DNA of 58,368 nt from a virus, in the IMG/VR virus record IMGVR_UViG_3300046171_000264, positions 1 through 58,368 of that record; one strand, given 5' to 3'. Positions 17,010 through 25,804 of the stretch are shown piece after piece; position 1 is the stretch's first letter; every line of letters begins with the position of its first letter. The position numbers were made by a program, and so were the translations under genes. The notes beneath the pieces were generated by a model. The model was not told the DNA's origin. It made no database searches and worked only from the letters and a program-made list of their open reading frames with translations.

Positions 17010-17388
17010 TTCACAAATCGACGATACTGAGATTCTCGCATGGCTCGTGGCGGCAACCAGCACACGCCACGCTTGTGATGGACAACTAAAACGCCGTTCT
17101 CTACTACGATACCGACACCAAGACCGCTTGCGCCATTTTCAAACATGCAAACTGCATGCTCTTCCATTTCTGGCAATACCTCCGTTGCTTCATTCCATAG
17201 CGCCTGCAATTCTTCCCATTTACCTGCAGTTGCTAATTCCATCCACTTGTAATCAAACGGTGGGTGATAAACACCAACTGAATCCAATATCGCCCAGACC
17301 ATGACCACACAATCAGCACCCCGAGCCATGCTTCGGGTGCTCACCGAATGCATGAGGCAGGCCAACCCACGGGCTTCCAATCAATCAT
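17006..17388 (-). CDS. NlpC/P60-like tail peptidase (gpK-like), frame-broken N-terminus
   Basis: The C40 peptidase signature is GADCVVMVWAILDSVGVYHP with the catalytic Cys, and a later His in VVHHKRGV. These tail proteins cut peptidoglycan during DNA entry. The long frame starts near 17380, but its first 20 residues are unlike the family. ATG 17388 (sharing a base with the upstream TGA) starts MIDWKPVG. Skipping one base near 17365 gives LPHAFGEHPKHGS, and another near 17327 joins GADCVV. The order gpL-like, gpK-like, J-like matches lambda. Confidence 0.72.
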
Positions 17389-17567
17389 CAGCTAACGACC
17401 AACGAACCAGATGTTGGTAACGCCCCAACAAGTTTGGTGTTCAAGACACGCCTTGGAACGTCTGACGCAACAGCATCCAGCGGTGAAGTTAGTTTCAACA
17501 GCACTTCTCTGTATCCATGTCGTAACTAGCGACACGCCATAGCTCAGATCGAATCAGTGCAACATCA
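17388..17567 (-). pseudogene. Frame-broken C-terminal half of the gpL-like tail protein
   Basis: After the stop of the 97-residue frame, family-like sequence continues. First comes LKTVSLDVTNFSDVALIRSE then LWRVASYDMDTEK, in a frame one base ahead. It then continues as VLLKLTSPLDAVASDVPRRV then LNTKLVGALPTSGSLVVS, ending at TGA 17388. The second junction (about 17491) looks like one missing base, the only break of that sign in the region. The repaired protein would be about 157 residues and would end in a TGATG junction with the peptidase gene. Confidence 0.6.
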
Positions 17568-17861
17568 CTAAAGTTCGTCACATCGAGGCTGACAGTTTTT
17601 AGATCCAACTAGCCATCTGCTTTGAACGGCTTCTGCAAATATGTTTACGCTGATTTCGTTAGTGGCAGCGCCTAGCACTGCTTCGGATCGGTCGCCGCCT
17701 TTACTGCCTGCACCAGTCGAAACAGCAAAGGGCATAAAGCTATATGTGACTCCGCTGTAAGTTCTTGTTAAATTGACTGAAAAATTCTGATAAGCGTAAA
17801 CGGTTGGCGTCGAAGAATCCTCCATAAACCGTGCATAGTTGACAAAGGCAAATGTGCTCAT
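17568..17861 (-). CDS. gpL-like minor tail protein, N-terminal 97 aa
   Basis: The sequence YSGVTYSFMPFAVSTGAG followed by GGDRSEAVLG and ISVNIFAEAVQSRWLV matches a minor tail protein family found between the tape measure and the NlpC/P60 peptidase. The last residues (GSKNCQPRCDEL) do not fit; the natural continuation is in the next frame. The ATG shares a base with the tape measure stop (17861). It probably links the tape measure end to the tail tip. Confidence 0.65.
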   Translation of the reverse strand: MSTFAFVNYARFMEDSSTPTVYAYQNFSVNLTRTYSGVTYSFMPFAVSTGAGSKGGDRSEAVLGAATNEISVNIFAEAVQSRWLVGSKNCQPRCDEL

Positions 17862-20800
17862 TAGCTAAGTCCTACTTTTTTTCTTGTCTTAACACTACCT
17901 TGTAAAGCCGAAAGTGTCAGCGATCTGCCGCGTTCAGCCGCCTGAGCCATGCCCTGACGATGCTGTTCTGCTGTAACGTATTCAACATTATTGATAACAG
18001 TGGATTCATACCTCACGTCAATCGGAGCTGAATTTGACAACATCATTTCGGTCATGCGTTCTGTTTCGCGGGTGCTGTTGGTAATCATTGTGTTTCTTTG
18101 CGTGTTCAGCTGCTGACGGGCCGCTTCAGTGCTACGCATTGCAGAATCTTGTTGCGTTAGCTGCTTACGAGTATCGCTATTAGACAGTACCGTACCTGAA
18201 GTTTGTGGAACAAAAAGCTCCATTCCACGTTCGCCAACGATATACGGCTTATTTGCGCTAACTGGGCCGCCGTTGGCTCTAGGTGATAAAAAGTTGTTCA
18301 GCGCCGAAGTTGCCGCTGCTCCCGTCTTTGGGGTCACGTCCAATGCTCTCTGGATTCCGGGGCTGCTGCCGCCGCCACTTAAACCTGCAAAAGCTTTGGC
18401 CAGACCAATAGCTATGTACGTTGCGATCATCTTCGCAGCTTCCCTAAGCAGGATCTGCCCTATGTCTTTCAAAAAGTCAGAAAAGACTTCTTGAGCTGTC
18501 TTTGTGCCTTCAATCAGACCCACAACGCCATCTGTGAGAGCGCTACCCACAGCATTTCCAATACTCTGTGAGACCCGAATTGACAGCGCCTCAAGATCTT
18601 CAAGCTCCCGTTTGGCGTCCCCTATGAAATTGGCAATCTTGACGCCAGGCTCGAGCGCTGCTTGAGCACGAGCATCCACAGCAGTTGCTTGACTCTCAGC
18701 AGCAGCGCTGATAGCTACCTGCTGTTCGGGAGTCGCTTGCTTCAACAAGCGGTTCCTTTCCCGCAGAATTTCGAGCTTTTTAAGCTCGGCTTGAATCAGC
18801 TCGGGAGCGACTCCTTCAGCTTGCAACCTGTTACGTAATTTAAGATTTTCAATTTCGCTCTCGATGTCCCTTACTTGAAGCGCGCTTTGCTGAATGAACT
18901 GCGTGGCTTCCTCCACGCCAAGCCTCTCGCGCTTTAGCTCGTTGATTCTCTCGAGCTTGGTCATATACACCTCACTCTGCTTCAGCACGGCATCCATCGC
19001 ACGCTTGCGCTCGCTTTCACTTAACTGCTCGCGGTTATTGATCCCTGCTTTGATCTCATCCAGCTCGCGGGCGGAAATTGCGATCTGAGCTAGGTTCGCT
19101 GCTTCAAGAGCGGTGCGCGCTGGAGTGAAAGCAGCATCAGCGTTGGTTGAAACTGCGTCGTAAGTGAATTTGAGCTCTGCAAGCTGATCCTCGTACTGCT
19201 CAACTGCGACTTTTGGGAACGCTGCTTTGGCGATGCGCTCAAAGGCTTCCACAGTCTGTGCTTCGGTGATTGCGACCTGCAACAAACGTACGCGGTCCAT
19301 GGCGCTAGCCACGTTGCTCACAGCTTCGGCGTAGCGTTGCGTAGTCGCAGCTGCGTCAGGAAGCTCAGTATTTGCAGTGGAAGCTGCCTGGTTTTCGCTA
19401 GCACGAGCAGCTTGTGGCCCAGTTGGGCTCGCTGTCGACGCTCGGCTCCCGTGAAGGAAAATATTGCCTGTTTTAAGAGAAGTGGCTTGGACGCCGACCG
19501 CACCACCTAAGGAAGGCGTACCTACAGGTGTAGGGACGAGCGTGCCAGCAGGTACAGCAATGTCAATAGCACCACCACCAGAGCGCCTGCCGTGCACTTC
19601 CTGCTCTCGAGCCAGTGCTTTACGCAGCTCGGCTTCGTCAAACATATTCTTGACATCGATCTTGGCATTGCTCAGCTGGATGTACTCGAGTCCCTGACCT
19701 TGCCAAGCCTTGATGATGGCGGTTGCCTCATCAACGACAGCCTGCTTATTGCCGGTGGGGCTTCGTATGTCAAGGTGAGGTCCGGTGCTACGCCCTGTGC
19801 TTCCAACCAAGAAACCAGCAGATACACCAGAGGCAGCGGGTGTAGTACCGCCGGCAGCCCGTTGCCGCGCATCGGCAGAGTCCTTCTCATAATCCGCGGA
19901 CTTTTTGCGAAGGTCTGCGATCTTCTTCTCAGTCTCGTAGCGATAGTCGCTGACGTTTTTTTCTAAATTCGCAAGCTCAATGACAAGTGTCTTCTTGGCC
20001 GCCTCGATCTGAAGCTCTCCACGCTCTCGGGTGGCGATGTAGTTGTCGAGGGCTTCCAGAGCAGCACGAGAAGCACCTTCTTCTCCTTCGAGAAGCTTGG
20101 CGTTGGCCTTTTCGATCTGCTTGATGCGCATCTCGCCGGCGAGGCGGAAAATTTGGACTTCTTTTTGGGCTAGAGACTGGCGCTGTCCGAATAGGTCGTT
20201 GTCGAACTTGCGGCGGAGCTCAAAAATCTGTTTTTCGAGATTTTTACGTTTGTTGGCCAGGAGCTTGACATCTTTTTCAGCTTGTTCACGATCACGCAGA
20301 GCGTCTACACCCCTGAGCTGCGCTGTAATCGCGGCTTCTTCTTTTCCTAGCTTTTTCAGTTTTTCCCGGGCGCGTTCCTCAAAACGTCCTATTTCGGCGC
20401 CAGATACGGCGGATAGGAACTCACCAAAACTTTGAATACCGGGTTTGAGCTCTTCCTTTACTTTTTTTATTTTCTCTCTTACTTCATCTAACTCCTTTAT
20501 ATTACGACTATAATTAGAATTAACAATAGCTTGCTCAAAATCACGAGCTGCTTTAGTGGCACTGCTAGCTTCATCCCCCACGTCTTTGTACGTGGTCTGC
20601 AAACGACGTAACGCTTCAGCTGCTCGCTCGTTCGATCTTTGATTTTCTTGAACGCGGCGAAAACGTCCAAAAAGGTCTATAAGGACGGATAGGCCCACCT
20701 GAATGACAGCTATCCAGCCCAGCGATTTAAGAATGGATAAACCGGCGGCTTTAGCACTGGCTCCAAGGCCACGGAAGCTAGCAGCAGTTACGTTTAATTT

Positions 20801-22618
20801 AGTGCCTGAACTTACTGCTTGTTTACCAACAGTAACTAGTTCGACGCTTAATGCCTTAAGTGCAACGGCCACAGCTGGAATAAGCGTAGCCGGGCCTACA
20901 AGTGCTGTAGCCAGTCCGGCAAGCACAAGTATTAGTTTACCTAACGCTACAACTACTGCCGCAATAGAGGCTACAAGTACACCTAGCGTAGTACCTAAAC
21001 CACCTACAGCAGGTATTACACTACTTAAAATAAACTTACCGAATAGTGCTAACTGAGTTAGCGCGTCGAATCCTACGCGCTTGAGGAGACCAAGAACAGC
21101 AGCGACCTCGGAGAAATACTGGACGAGGGGCGTGTTAAGGAAACGCGCATAGAGGTTGAATACGGTCGCAAGGCTCGGGGCAAGCGCGCCCACTACGCTG
21201 GCGATATTGGCAAGGGCAGATGCAAGCGCCTCAAAGGTGCCGACTTTGATCCTGACGAAAGCTTCGGCAATGTTCTTGAAAGCGTCGACAAGGATTAGCG
21301 CGGTGGGTTTTAAAGCCTCAATTGCTTGAGCCAGTGCACCGACGGTGCGTTGAGCCACTTCTTCAAGCTTCGTAAACCCAAGCTCCGCCACCTTGGCGGC
21401 GGACGCTGCCGCTTTGCTTGGATCACCGGAGCCTATACCTGTGCGGCCGGCAGTGAGCCCGACAATGAGGCGACCAGAAGTCCCAACAGCCTTCCCAGCC
21501 GCAGAAGCAATATCAAAAAGCTGCTTGCGAATGCGGAATAGCGATTCAAAGACAGAGGACAGGCCAGCAAGCAGGGGATCGAGTAGCCCGCGCCCGAAGT
21601 TTTGCCCGATCAGCTCACCGAGGTCAGCGATGTTAGAGACAACACCCGAAAATCCCTCAGCAGCGATCCTTTGGCCTGCTACGGCAGCAGAAAGACGCTC
21701 TTCGAGGAACTTGACTACACCACCGGAAGCTGTTTTTGCTTTTGTAATATCGTCGTTTGTAATACCTAGTGCTTTAGCTAGGTACGAATCCAGGGTGATG
21801 TCAGCACGAAGAATAGAACCAATTTCTTGACGAGCCTGATAAAGAGGGATACCAAAAGTACCAAGTGCCGCAGCAAAGTTAATCGCCAGATCTTCAGCTT
21901 CTTTTAGGCCGCCTCCAATTATACCGACTTGCGCAGCAACAATACCAAAGACTTCAATAACCTCATTTGAGGTCACGCCAGCTAAGGCGATAGACCGTTC
22001 TCGGATGGAATCAATATTCTTTTTTACCGCGCCTGTGAGCGTTAGGATCTTTTGGTAGGGATCTGTAATCTCTTTACCATCAGCAAATACTTTATTAGTA
22101 GATGCAAGTGTTGTCTGTGTTTTAAGAATAGTCTCGCGCAGCTTTATCTCACGACCTATTGTGTTATTAAAAAAGCCGTTCCATGCTGACTGTAGTATGT
22201 TTACAGCTTCTTTTATTGCGAATGTAGCAAGACCTAATTTAGCTAATACTGTAATTAGCTGGTTACCTTTAGATGCAGCTAGCTGAAAGCTAGTGGCAAG
22301 AATGCCGCCTGCTTTTGAGGTCTCCTTTAAGGCAGCACCTGTTTTGGCTGCTTCTGCGGAGCTTTTAGCTAGCTTTTCAAATTGGTCAACTTTGTCACCT
22401 ATACCCGGGATATTTTTACTTACTCTGTAAAATGTTTTAATATTGTTTGTTGCTGATTTTATATCACCGCTGATATTGCTTAGCCCTTTATTAAGCGCGC
22501 GTAAGTCGATATTAAGTTTGCGTTCTCTTGTGGCTTTATCTGCTACCTGCGCTACTTGCTTTAGCCCACGTTCAGCGGCCTTAGTATCAGCTATTACGTT
22601 GAGCCGAAAATCAGACAC
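17861..22618 (-). CDS. Tail tape measure protein, 1585 aa
   Basis: This protein sets tail length and helps DNA cross the cell envelope. It has the expected layout: an N-terminal helical region (FRLNVIADTKAAERGLKQVA), long coiled coils, and a strongly hydrophobic block near residues 530-600 (VIPAVGGLGTTLGVLVASIA and following). Further coiled coils lie at about 650-880, with a C-terminal GGPVSANKPYIVGERGMELF motif typical of tape measures. Around residues 930-1060 lies a peptidase-like module (GSTGRSTGPHLDIRSP, then HGRRSGGGAIDIAVPAG) resembling M23/lysozyme-type domains. Its metal ligands are incomplete, so activity is doubtful. It is the longest gene and is intact. Confidence 0.93.
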   Translation of the reverse strand: MSDFRLNVIADTKAAERGLKQVAQVADKATRERKLNIDLRALNKGLSNISGDIKSATNNIKTFYRVSKNIPGIGDKVDQFEKLAKSSAEAAKTGAALKETSKAGGILATSFQLAASKGNQLITVLAKLGLATFAIKEAVNILQSAWNGFFNNTIGREIKLRETILKTQTTLASTNKVFADGKEITDPYQKILTLTGAVKKNIDSIRERSIALAGVTSNEVIEVFGIVAAQVGIIGGGLKEAEDLAINFAAALGTFGIPLYQARQEIGSILRADITLDSYLAKALGITNDDITKAKTASGGVVKFLEERLSAAVAGQRIAAEGFSGVVSNIADLGELIGQNFGRGLLDPLLAGLSSVFESLFRIRKQLFDIASAAGKAVGTSGRLIVGLTAGRTGIGSGDPSKAAASAAKVAELGFTKLEEVAQRTVGALAQAIEALKPTALILVDAFKNIAEAFVRIKVGTFEALASALANIASVVGALAPSLATVFNLYARFLNTPLVQYFSEVAAVLGLLKRVGFDALTQLALFGKFILSSVIPAVGGLGTTLGVLVASIAAVVVALGKLILVLAGLATALVGPATLIPAVAVALKALSVELVTVGKQAVSSGTKLNVTAASFRGLGASAKAAGLSILKSLGWIAVIQVGLSVLIDLFGRFRRVQENQRSNERAAEALRRLQTTYKDVGDEASSATKAARDFEQAIVNSNYSRNIKELDEVREKIKKVKEELKPGIQSFGEFLSAVSGAEIGRFEERAREKLKKLGKEEAAITAQLRGVDALRDREQAEKDVKLLANKRKNLEKQIFELRRKFDNDLFGQRQSLAQKEVQIFRLAGEMRIKQIEKANAKLLEGEEGASRAALEALDNYIATRERGELQIEAAKKTLVIELANLEKNVSDYRYETEKKIADLRKKSADYEKDSADARQRAAGGTTPAASGVSAGFLVGSTGRSTGPHLDIRSPTGNKQAVVDEATAIIKAWQGQGLEYIQLSNAKIDVKNMFDEAELRKALAREQEVHGRRSGGGAIDIAVPAGTLVPTPVGTPSLGGAVGVQATSLKTGNIFLHGSRASTASPTGPQAARASENQAASTANTELPDAAATTQRYAEAVSNVASAMDRVRLLQVAITEAQTVEAFERIAKAAFPKVAVEQYEDQLAELKFTYDAVSTNADAAFTPARTALEAANLAQIAISARELDEIKAGINNREQLSESERKRAMDAVLKQSEVYMTKLERINELKRERLGVEEATQFIQQSALQVRDIESEIENLKLRNRLQAEGVAPELIQAELKKLEILRERNRLLKQATPEQQVAISAAAESQATAVDARAQAALEPGVKIANFIGDAKRELEDLEALSIRVSQSIGNAVGSALTDGVVGLIEGTKTAQEVFSDFLKDIGQILLREAAKMIATYIAIGLAKAFAGLSGGGSSPGIQRALDVTPKTGAAATSALNNFLSPRANGGPVSANKPYIVGERGMELFVPQTSGTVLSNSDTRKQLTQQDSAMRSTEAARQQLNTQRNTMITNSTRETERMTEMMLSNSAPIDVRYESTVINNVEYVTAEQHRQGMAQAAERGRSLTLSALQGSVKTRKKVGLS

Positions 22619-22642
22619 GAGAAACTATGCGCTACTCGTATG

Positions 22643-23119
22643 TTACGCAGAATCGGAAGCGCTAGCTGCTAAGGCGGCGTAGACATGCAAAGGAATCTGG
22701 CGTTTACGGACGAGCTCGGAAAGAACAAACTTGGTGGGCGCGTCGGGGCCGTCGGCAGTAGCAGCCTCAGGCTTCCAATCAGGGAAGGGGAGAAACTCAC
22801 GGGGCTGGGTCTTGGGTGCAGGTCGTTTGGACCCGGAAAACCCATGAGCAACCTGTATAAGCACACCGGTGAGGCGCGCTGCGGTCACGCTATGTGTATT
22901 GGCATGTGCACAGTCATGGTCGTCGATCTGCCGCAGCAACCAGCGAATTGTGCTGATTGGAGTGCGAAGAAAGCGCTCGGGGGTGAAATCACCTCCGATG
23001 ACAGAGGACCTAACTCGGAAATAGACCGTGTCCCAGTCCACCAGTGGAGCCCGGAGCGTGTCCTCGGCATTCTTCAGTATTTGCTCGGGGCTCAGCTCGG
23101 CTCTTCGAGCTTCGGGGCG
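22643..23119 (-). CDS. Tail assembly chaperone T-part, made by -1 frameshift
   Basis: This frame has an ATG-like start only at 23041 but is open upstream through the slippery site at 23119-23125. Translation entering by a -1 shift reads G-K-R-P-E-A-R-R-A-E-L-S-P-E-Q-I-L-K and then the VDWDTVYFRVRSS body. The fusion would be about 331 residues (173 from the upstream frame plus 158). This is the gpG-gpT arrangement of lambda, where the fusion recruits tail tube subunits to the tape measure, which is the next gene. Confidence 0.75.
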   Translation of the reverse strand, partial: RPEARRAELSPEQILKNAEDTLRAPLVDWDTVYFRVRSSVIGGDFTPERFLRTPISTIRWLLRQIDDHDCAHANTHSVTAARLTGVLIQVAHGFSGSKRPAPKTQPREFLPFPDWKPEAATADGPDAPTKFVLSELVRKRQIPLHVYAALAASASDSA

Positions 23120-23637
23120 TTTCCCTCCGACAAGGTTTCACTTGGCCAACCATCGCGCTCCCAGGTAACCATCTCGAAGACCTTCTCCATTAAGCGTCTA
23201 GGAATGGCCTCGGTGTCGGCCTCAGTCCAATCGGAGAGCTTTTGCCAATCTTTCGTACGAGTGCCTGAACTTCCGGGTAGTTTTGCTTCACCGCGATATT
23301 GCATGAAAAGCGTAACAAAAGAGATTTGCTGCTCTACTGCACCTACCGAATCACGCTGTAACTCTTCAAGTTCGCTGGCATAATCGTACAGGAGCTCCTG
23401 ATTCTCTTCATCGGAACTACCAAGAAGATCAATTGCTTCTTTTGTTGTGATTTTTTTATCATGTGCAATACGCTTAGCGAGTTTAAGCGAACGGAATGTC
23501 GATTTGGATTGTTTACGACCTATCTCTTCAATACCCTTAGCTTCACCCGGGACGAGGTCGCGGTACACCGGAAATCGGAAAGGACCAATTTCGTGGTACT
23601 TCTCAGGAGAAAAGAGCAGAGACGCGTACTTAGACAT
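23092..23637 (-). CDS. Tail assembly chaperone G-like, 181 aa
   Basis: Located just upstream of the tape measure, this acidic helical protein (STFRSLKLAKRIAHDKKITT, then AIDLLGSSDEENQELLYDYA) has the position and composition of gpG-type chaperones. It terminates at 23092. Seventeen bases inside its 3' end lies GGGAAAC, read as G GGA AAC, from which ribosomes can slip back into the next frame. The start ATG 23637 overlaps the stop of the preceding gene. Confidence 0.75.
   Translation of the reverse strand: MSKYASLLFSPEKYHEIGPFRFPVYRDLVPGEAKGIEEIGRKQSKSTFRSLKLAKRIAHDKKITTKEAIDLLGSSDEENQELLYDYASELEELQRDSVGAVEQQISFVTLFMQYRGEAKLPGSSGTRTKDWQKLSDWTEADTEAIPRRLMEKVFEMVTWERDGWPSETLSEGNAPKLEEPS
23119..23125 (-). 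other. Programmed -1 frameshift heptamer GGGAAAC
   Basis: The heptamer fits the X XXY YYZ rule in the chaperone frame (GAG GGA AAC). It differs only at the last base from the GGGAAAG used by lambda G/GT. The -1 frame is open from here to the next gene's body. Downstream sequence is GC-rich and could form stimulatory structure. Confidence 0.75.
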
Positions 23638-23863
23638 GGGCTAAAGGAAGATCAATGGACCACGACCTAAAAGGCTCGGGTTGATTAACGAGCTCGGTAG
23701 GCAATTCAACCATAACGCTAGCAGTTTCATACGCTAGGCGTATAGACTTGAAGGGGATCAGGGGTTCCAGGAACAGGGCGCCGCAGTGCAGTGCGTCGTC
23801 TTGTTCTTGGCAATTCACTGCATACACCATGTGGGCAGCGTCCATCAGAAGGTCGTGTTGCAT
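23630..23863 (-). CDS. Small protein between major tail protein and chaperones, 77 aa
   Basis: The 77-residue acidic protein (DALHCGALFLEPLIPFKSIR, then YETASVMVELPTEL) is not recognised. It overlaps the next gene start by eight bases and starts just after a terminator, so part of its expression may come from readthrough. Size and place suggest a tail assembly helper. Confidence 0.6.
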   Translation of the reverse strand: MQHDLLMDAAHMVYAVNCQEQDDALHCGALFLEPLIPFKSIRLAYETASVMVELPTELVNQPEPFRSWSIDLPLAHV

Positions 23864-23873
23864 CGGATTGTCT

Positions 23874-23901
23874 AAAAAAAAAGCCCCGCAAAAGCAGGGC
23901 T
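23874..23901 (-). terminator. Rho-independent terminator after the major tail gene
   Basis: On the minus strand AGCCCTGC and GCGGGGCT pair across a TTTT loop and are followed by nine T. It lies 30 bases after the major tail protein stop. A strong hairpin here would set a high ratio of capsid/major tail transcripts over tape measure and tip genes. Confidence 0.85.
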
Positions 23902-23930
23902 AAAGGATTGGCTCCTCCTCAGTCTGACTG

Positions 23931-24950
23931 CTAAGCGGTTTTGAAGAGGCTTGTGAAGCCTTCAAGTGAGAAAAGCACACCAGATGCAGAAGGGTTACCG
24001 CTGCCGTCGAGGGCCTGCTTGATGGCGCCGTCTGCCACACGGAGGCGGTAGATGGTGTCAGCAGCCAGGTCGGCAGTGGGGTTGATAGTGATCACGTTGC
24101 TCCCCACACCGCCCAAGGTGACAGTGGCAGGTGCAAGGACACCGGTGTCTGCGACCTCGAGGCGGAAGCCCCCTCCATCGGTTTGGCCCAGGTTGAGCTG
24201 CGCGAGGGCGGCCGCACCGTCGCTGGTGTAAGTGACAGTGAGGTTATCGGTCACATCAATCGAGTCCGCATTGGCTGCGGGAACCACGGCGTAGCGGCGA
24301 TCACCGGAGTTGGCTGCGGTGAACAGCAAGCTGGACTGCACCCCACCAAAGGCGAGCTGCGTGGAGCCAGCGTCATAGAGGCCGAACACTGGACTCCCTC
24401 GAGACATGAGGTCGAAGGACACCTCAGTGAGACCTTCAGCTGTAAGGTTTTCGTTGTAGTTCATCACCACGGCGTTGAAGCCGGTGAAGTCATACATGTA
24501 GTTGCCGGATTGACCGTAAGTCTGCCCGAGCTCCTTCAGAAACTCAACGTAGATCTCGTAATCCTTGTTGTAGCGAGCTTTTTCGATGAGGCTGAAACCT
24601 TCTTCGTAAGCACCACGGAACTGGGGGCAGTTCTGCCCGGCAGGGGTTTCTGTGTTCTTCAGGAAGTAGGCAGTCACAGATGCCTGCACCGTAGAACTGG
24701 TGATCAGCGAATCACCCCAGCCATCGTCGCCCAGAAGACGGAACTCCTGGTTGTTGTCGTTGATGGCGAAGGAGGTGTTGCTCACACCTTGCATTTCGAC
24801 GTATCTGGAGCCGGCGTCAAGGGAGGGCAGGGTAATCAGGCCGGCGGTGTCGCGCGTAGCGAAATAACGGCAGGGTGGGGTCAAGTCCACGGCGCGGACA
24901 AGGGTCCGGTGAGCCTTGTGGAAAGACAGCCCGATGGCGTAATCAGCCAT
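23931..24950 (-). CDS. Major tail protein with C-terminal Ig/Big-like domain, 339 aa
   Basis: The N-terminal 220 residues have the pattern of a tail tube protein used many times per virion (TLPSLDAGSRYVEMQGVSNT; FLKELGQTYGQSGNYMYDF). The C-terminal 110 residues form a separate beta domain (SIDVTDNLTVTYTSDGAAAL, then TVTLGGVGSNVITINPTADL) resembling Big_5/Ig-like decorations on tails. A clear ribosome site (AAGGAG) lies upstream of ATG 24950, and a terminator follows. Identity is inferred from order: after connector genes and before the chaperones. Confidence 0.75.
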   Translation of the reverse strand: MADYAIGLSFHKAHRTLVRAVDLTPPCRYFATRDTAGLITLPSLDAGSRYVEMQGVSNTSFAINDNNQEFRLLGDDGWGDSLITSSTVQASVTAYFLKNTETPAGQNCPQFRGAYEEGFSLIEKARYNKDYEIYVEFLKELGQTYGQSGNYMYDFTGFNAVVMNYNENLTAEGLTEVSFDLMSRGSPVFGLYDAGSTQLAFGGVQSSLLFTAANSGDRRYAVVPAANADSIDVTDNLTVTYTSDGAAALAQLNLGQTDGGGFRLEVADTGVLAPATVTLGGVGSNVITINPTADLAADTIYRLRVADGAIKQALDGSGNPSASGVLFSLEGFTSLFKTA

Positions 24951-24962
24951 GGTTTGTACTCC

Positions 24963-25436
24963 TTAGGGGATCGGGGGATTGAGAACGGGTCCAAGAACGG
25001 ATACCGTCAAGGCCTCATAGGTGGCCTCAGTCCGGGGCGTGGGGGTAGCACGGTCCCGGGGGAAAACGCGAGCCAAACGTCTGCTGATGTCCAGCAATGT
25101 AGTTGCCATACGTGTTCCCTTTTGCGTGCCGTAGTTGGTAAAACGAATCGGCCAGCGCTCGAAGGACACAACGGCTCCGACAGAGCCAGGTGAAGTGATC
25201 TCAGGCATGTCCGAAATCGTGCACTCGATACCGGTGACTACCCAGTCAGAAGGCACCATGTAGACCCCGACGACGTAAACCGCTGGGATACGAGTGCCAT
25301 CAGGCAGTGAGTAGTACCCCGGCCAGTCGGCTTCAGGACGCAAGGTGGTTCCGTCGCTCTCGTAAAGGTTCAGGATGTAGCGCTCGATGGTCGTGCGTAC
25401 ATCTCGGACCTGAGGGCATGCGGTGATGGCAGTCAC
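24963..25436 (-). CDS. Tail completion/connector protein, 157 aa
   Basis: GTG 25436 overlaps the upstream TGA as GTGA and gives 157 residues. A longer frame from 25514 would read through the end of the upstream gene and is unlikely. The sequence RDVRTTIERYILNLYESDGT, then GYYSLPDGTRIPAVYVVG, is a mixed alpha/beta pattern. By position it is the tail terminator or head-tail connector just before the major tail protein. Confidence 0.65.
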   Translation of the reverse strand: MTAITACPQVRDVRTTIERYILNLYESDGTTLRPEADWPGYYSLPDGTRIPAVYVVGVYMVPSDWVVTGIECTISDMPEITSPGSVGAVVSFERWPIRFTNYGTQKGTRMATTLLDISRRLARVFPRDRATPTPRTEATYEALTVSVLGPVLNPPIP

Positions 25437-25804
25437 TGTTGCTGCCTCCTCAGCGCTTCTTGTGCAAAACGCTGAAACTGTGCGGGGGCCTCCTCCAGAG
25501 GAGCTTTCGTCCAAGGGCGCCCGGGGAACCGGAGCCCAGAGGTAGAAACTCCGCCCTCGTGGACTTGCGCGGCGTACTCCACAGGCCAGGTGAACGTGAT
25601 CGAGCCATCTGGATTGATGACGCGCGTCTGGCTGGCGCGAAGGCGGCCGGTGTCAACGATGTCCCGCACTTGTGGCGGGGTGGGGTAGCTCCACTTGGCG
25701 GCGGAAATCTCCTCCGTGAAGCGGGTATCGAGCCAGCTGGCGAGTTGCTGCGTGGCCTGGGCAGCGGCAGCGCGGAGCTGGTTGTTGAGCGGACGCTTAG
25801 CCAT
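25433..25804 (-). CDS. HK97 gp10-like head-tail connector, 123 aa
   Basis: ATG 25804 is preceded by GGAGGT at good distance; a TTG at 25819 is the alternative. The protein starts with a basic helix (RPLNNQLRAAAAQATQQLAS). Its core YAAQVHEGGVSTSGLRFPGR is typical of gp10-like connectors, in which the Y-A-x-x-V-H-G segment precedes an R-P-W motif. It overlaps both neighbours by a few bases. Confidence 0.72.
   Translation of the reverse strand: MAKRPLNNQLRAAAAQATQQLASWLDTRFTEEISAAKWSYPTPPQVRDIVDTGRLRASQTRVINPDGSITFTWPVEYAAQVHEGGVSTSGLRFPGRPWTKAPLEEAPAQFQRFAQEALRRQQQ

Noticed and set aside
24183-25193. 336-codon plus-strand frame opposite the major tail genes
   Set aside because: It is the antisense of two well supported structural genes and reads as a typical high-GC shadow frame (Gly/Val/Glu-rich).
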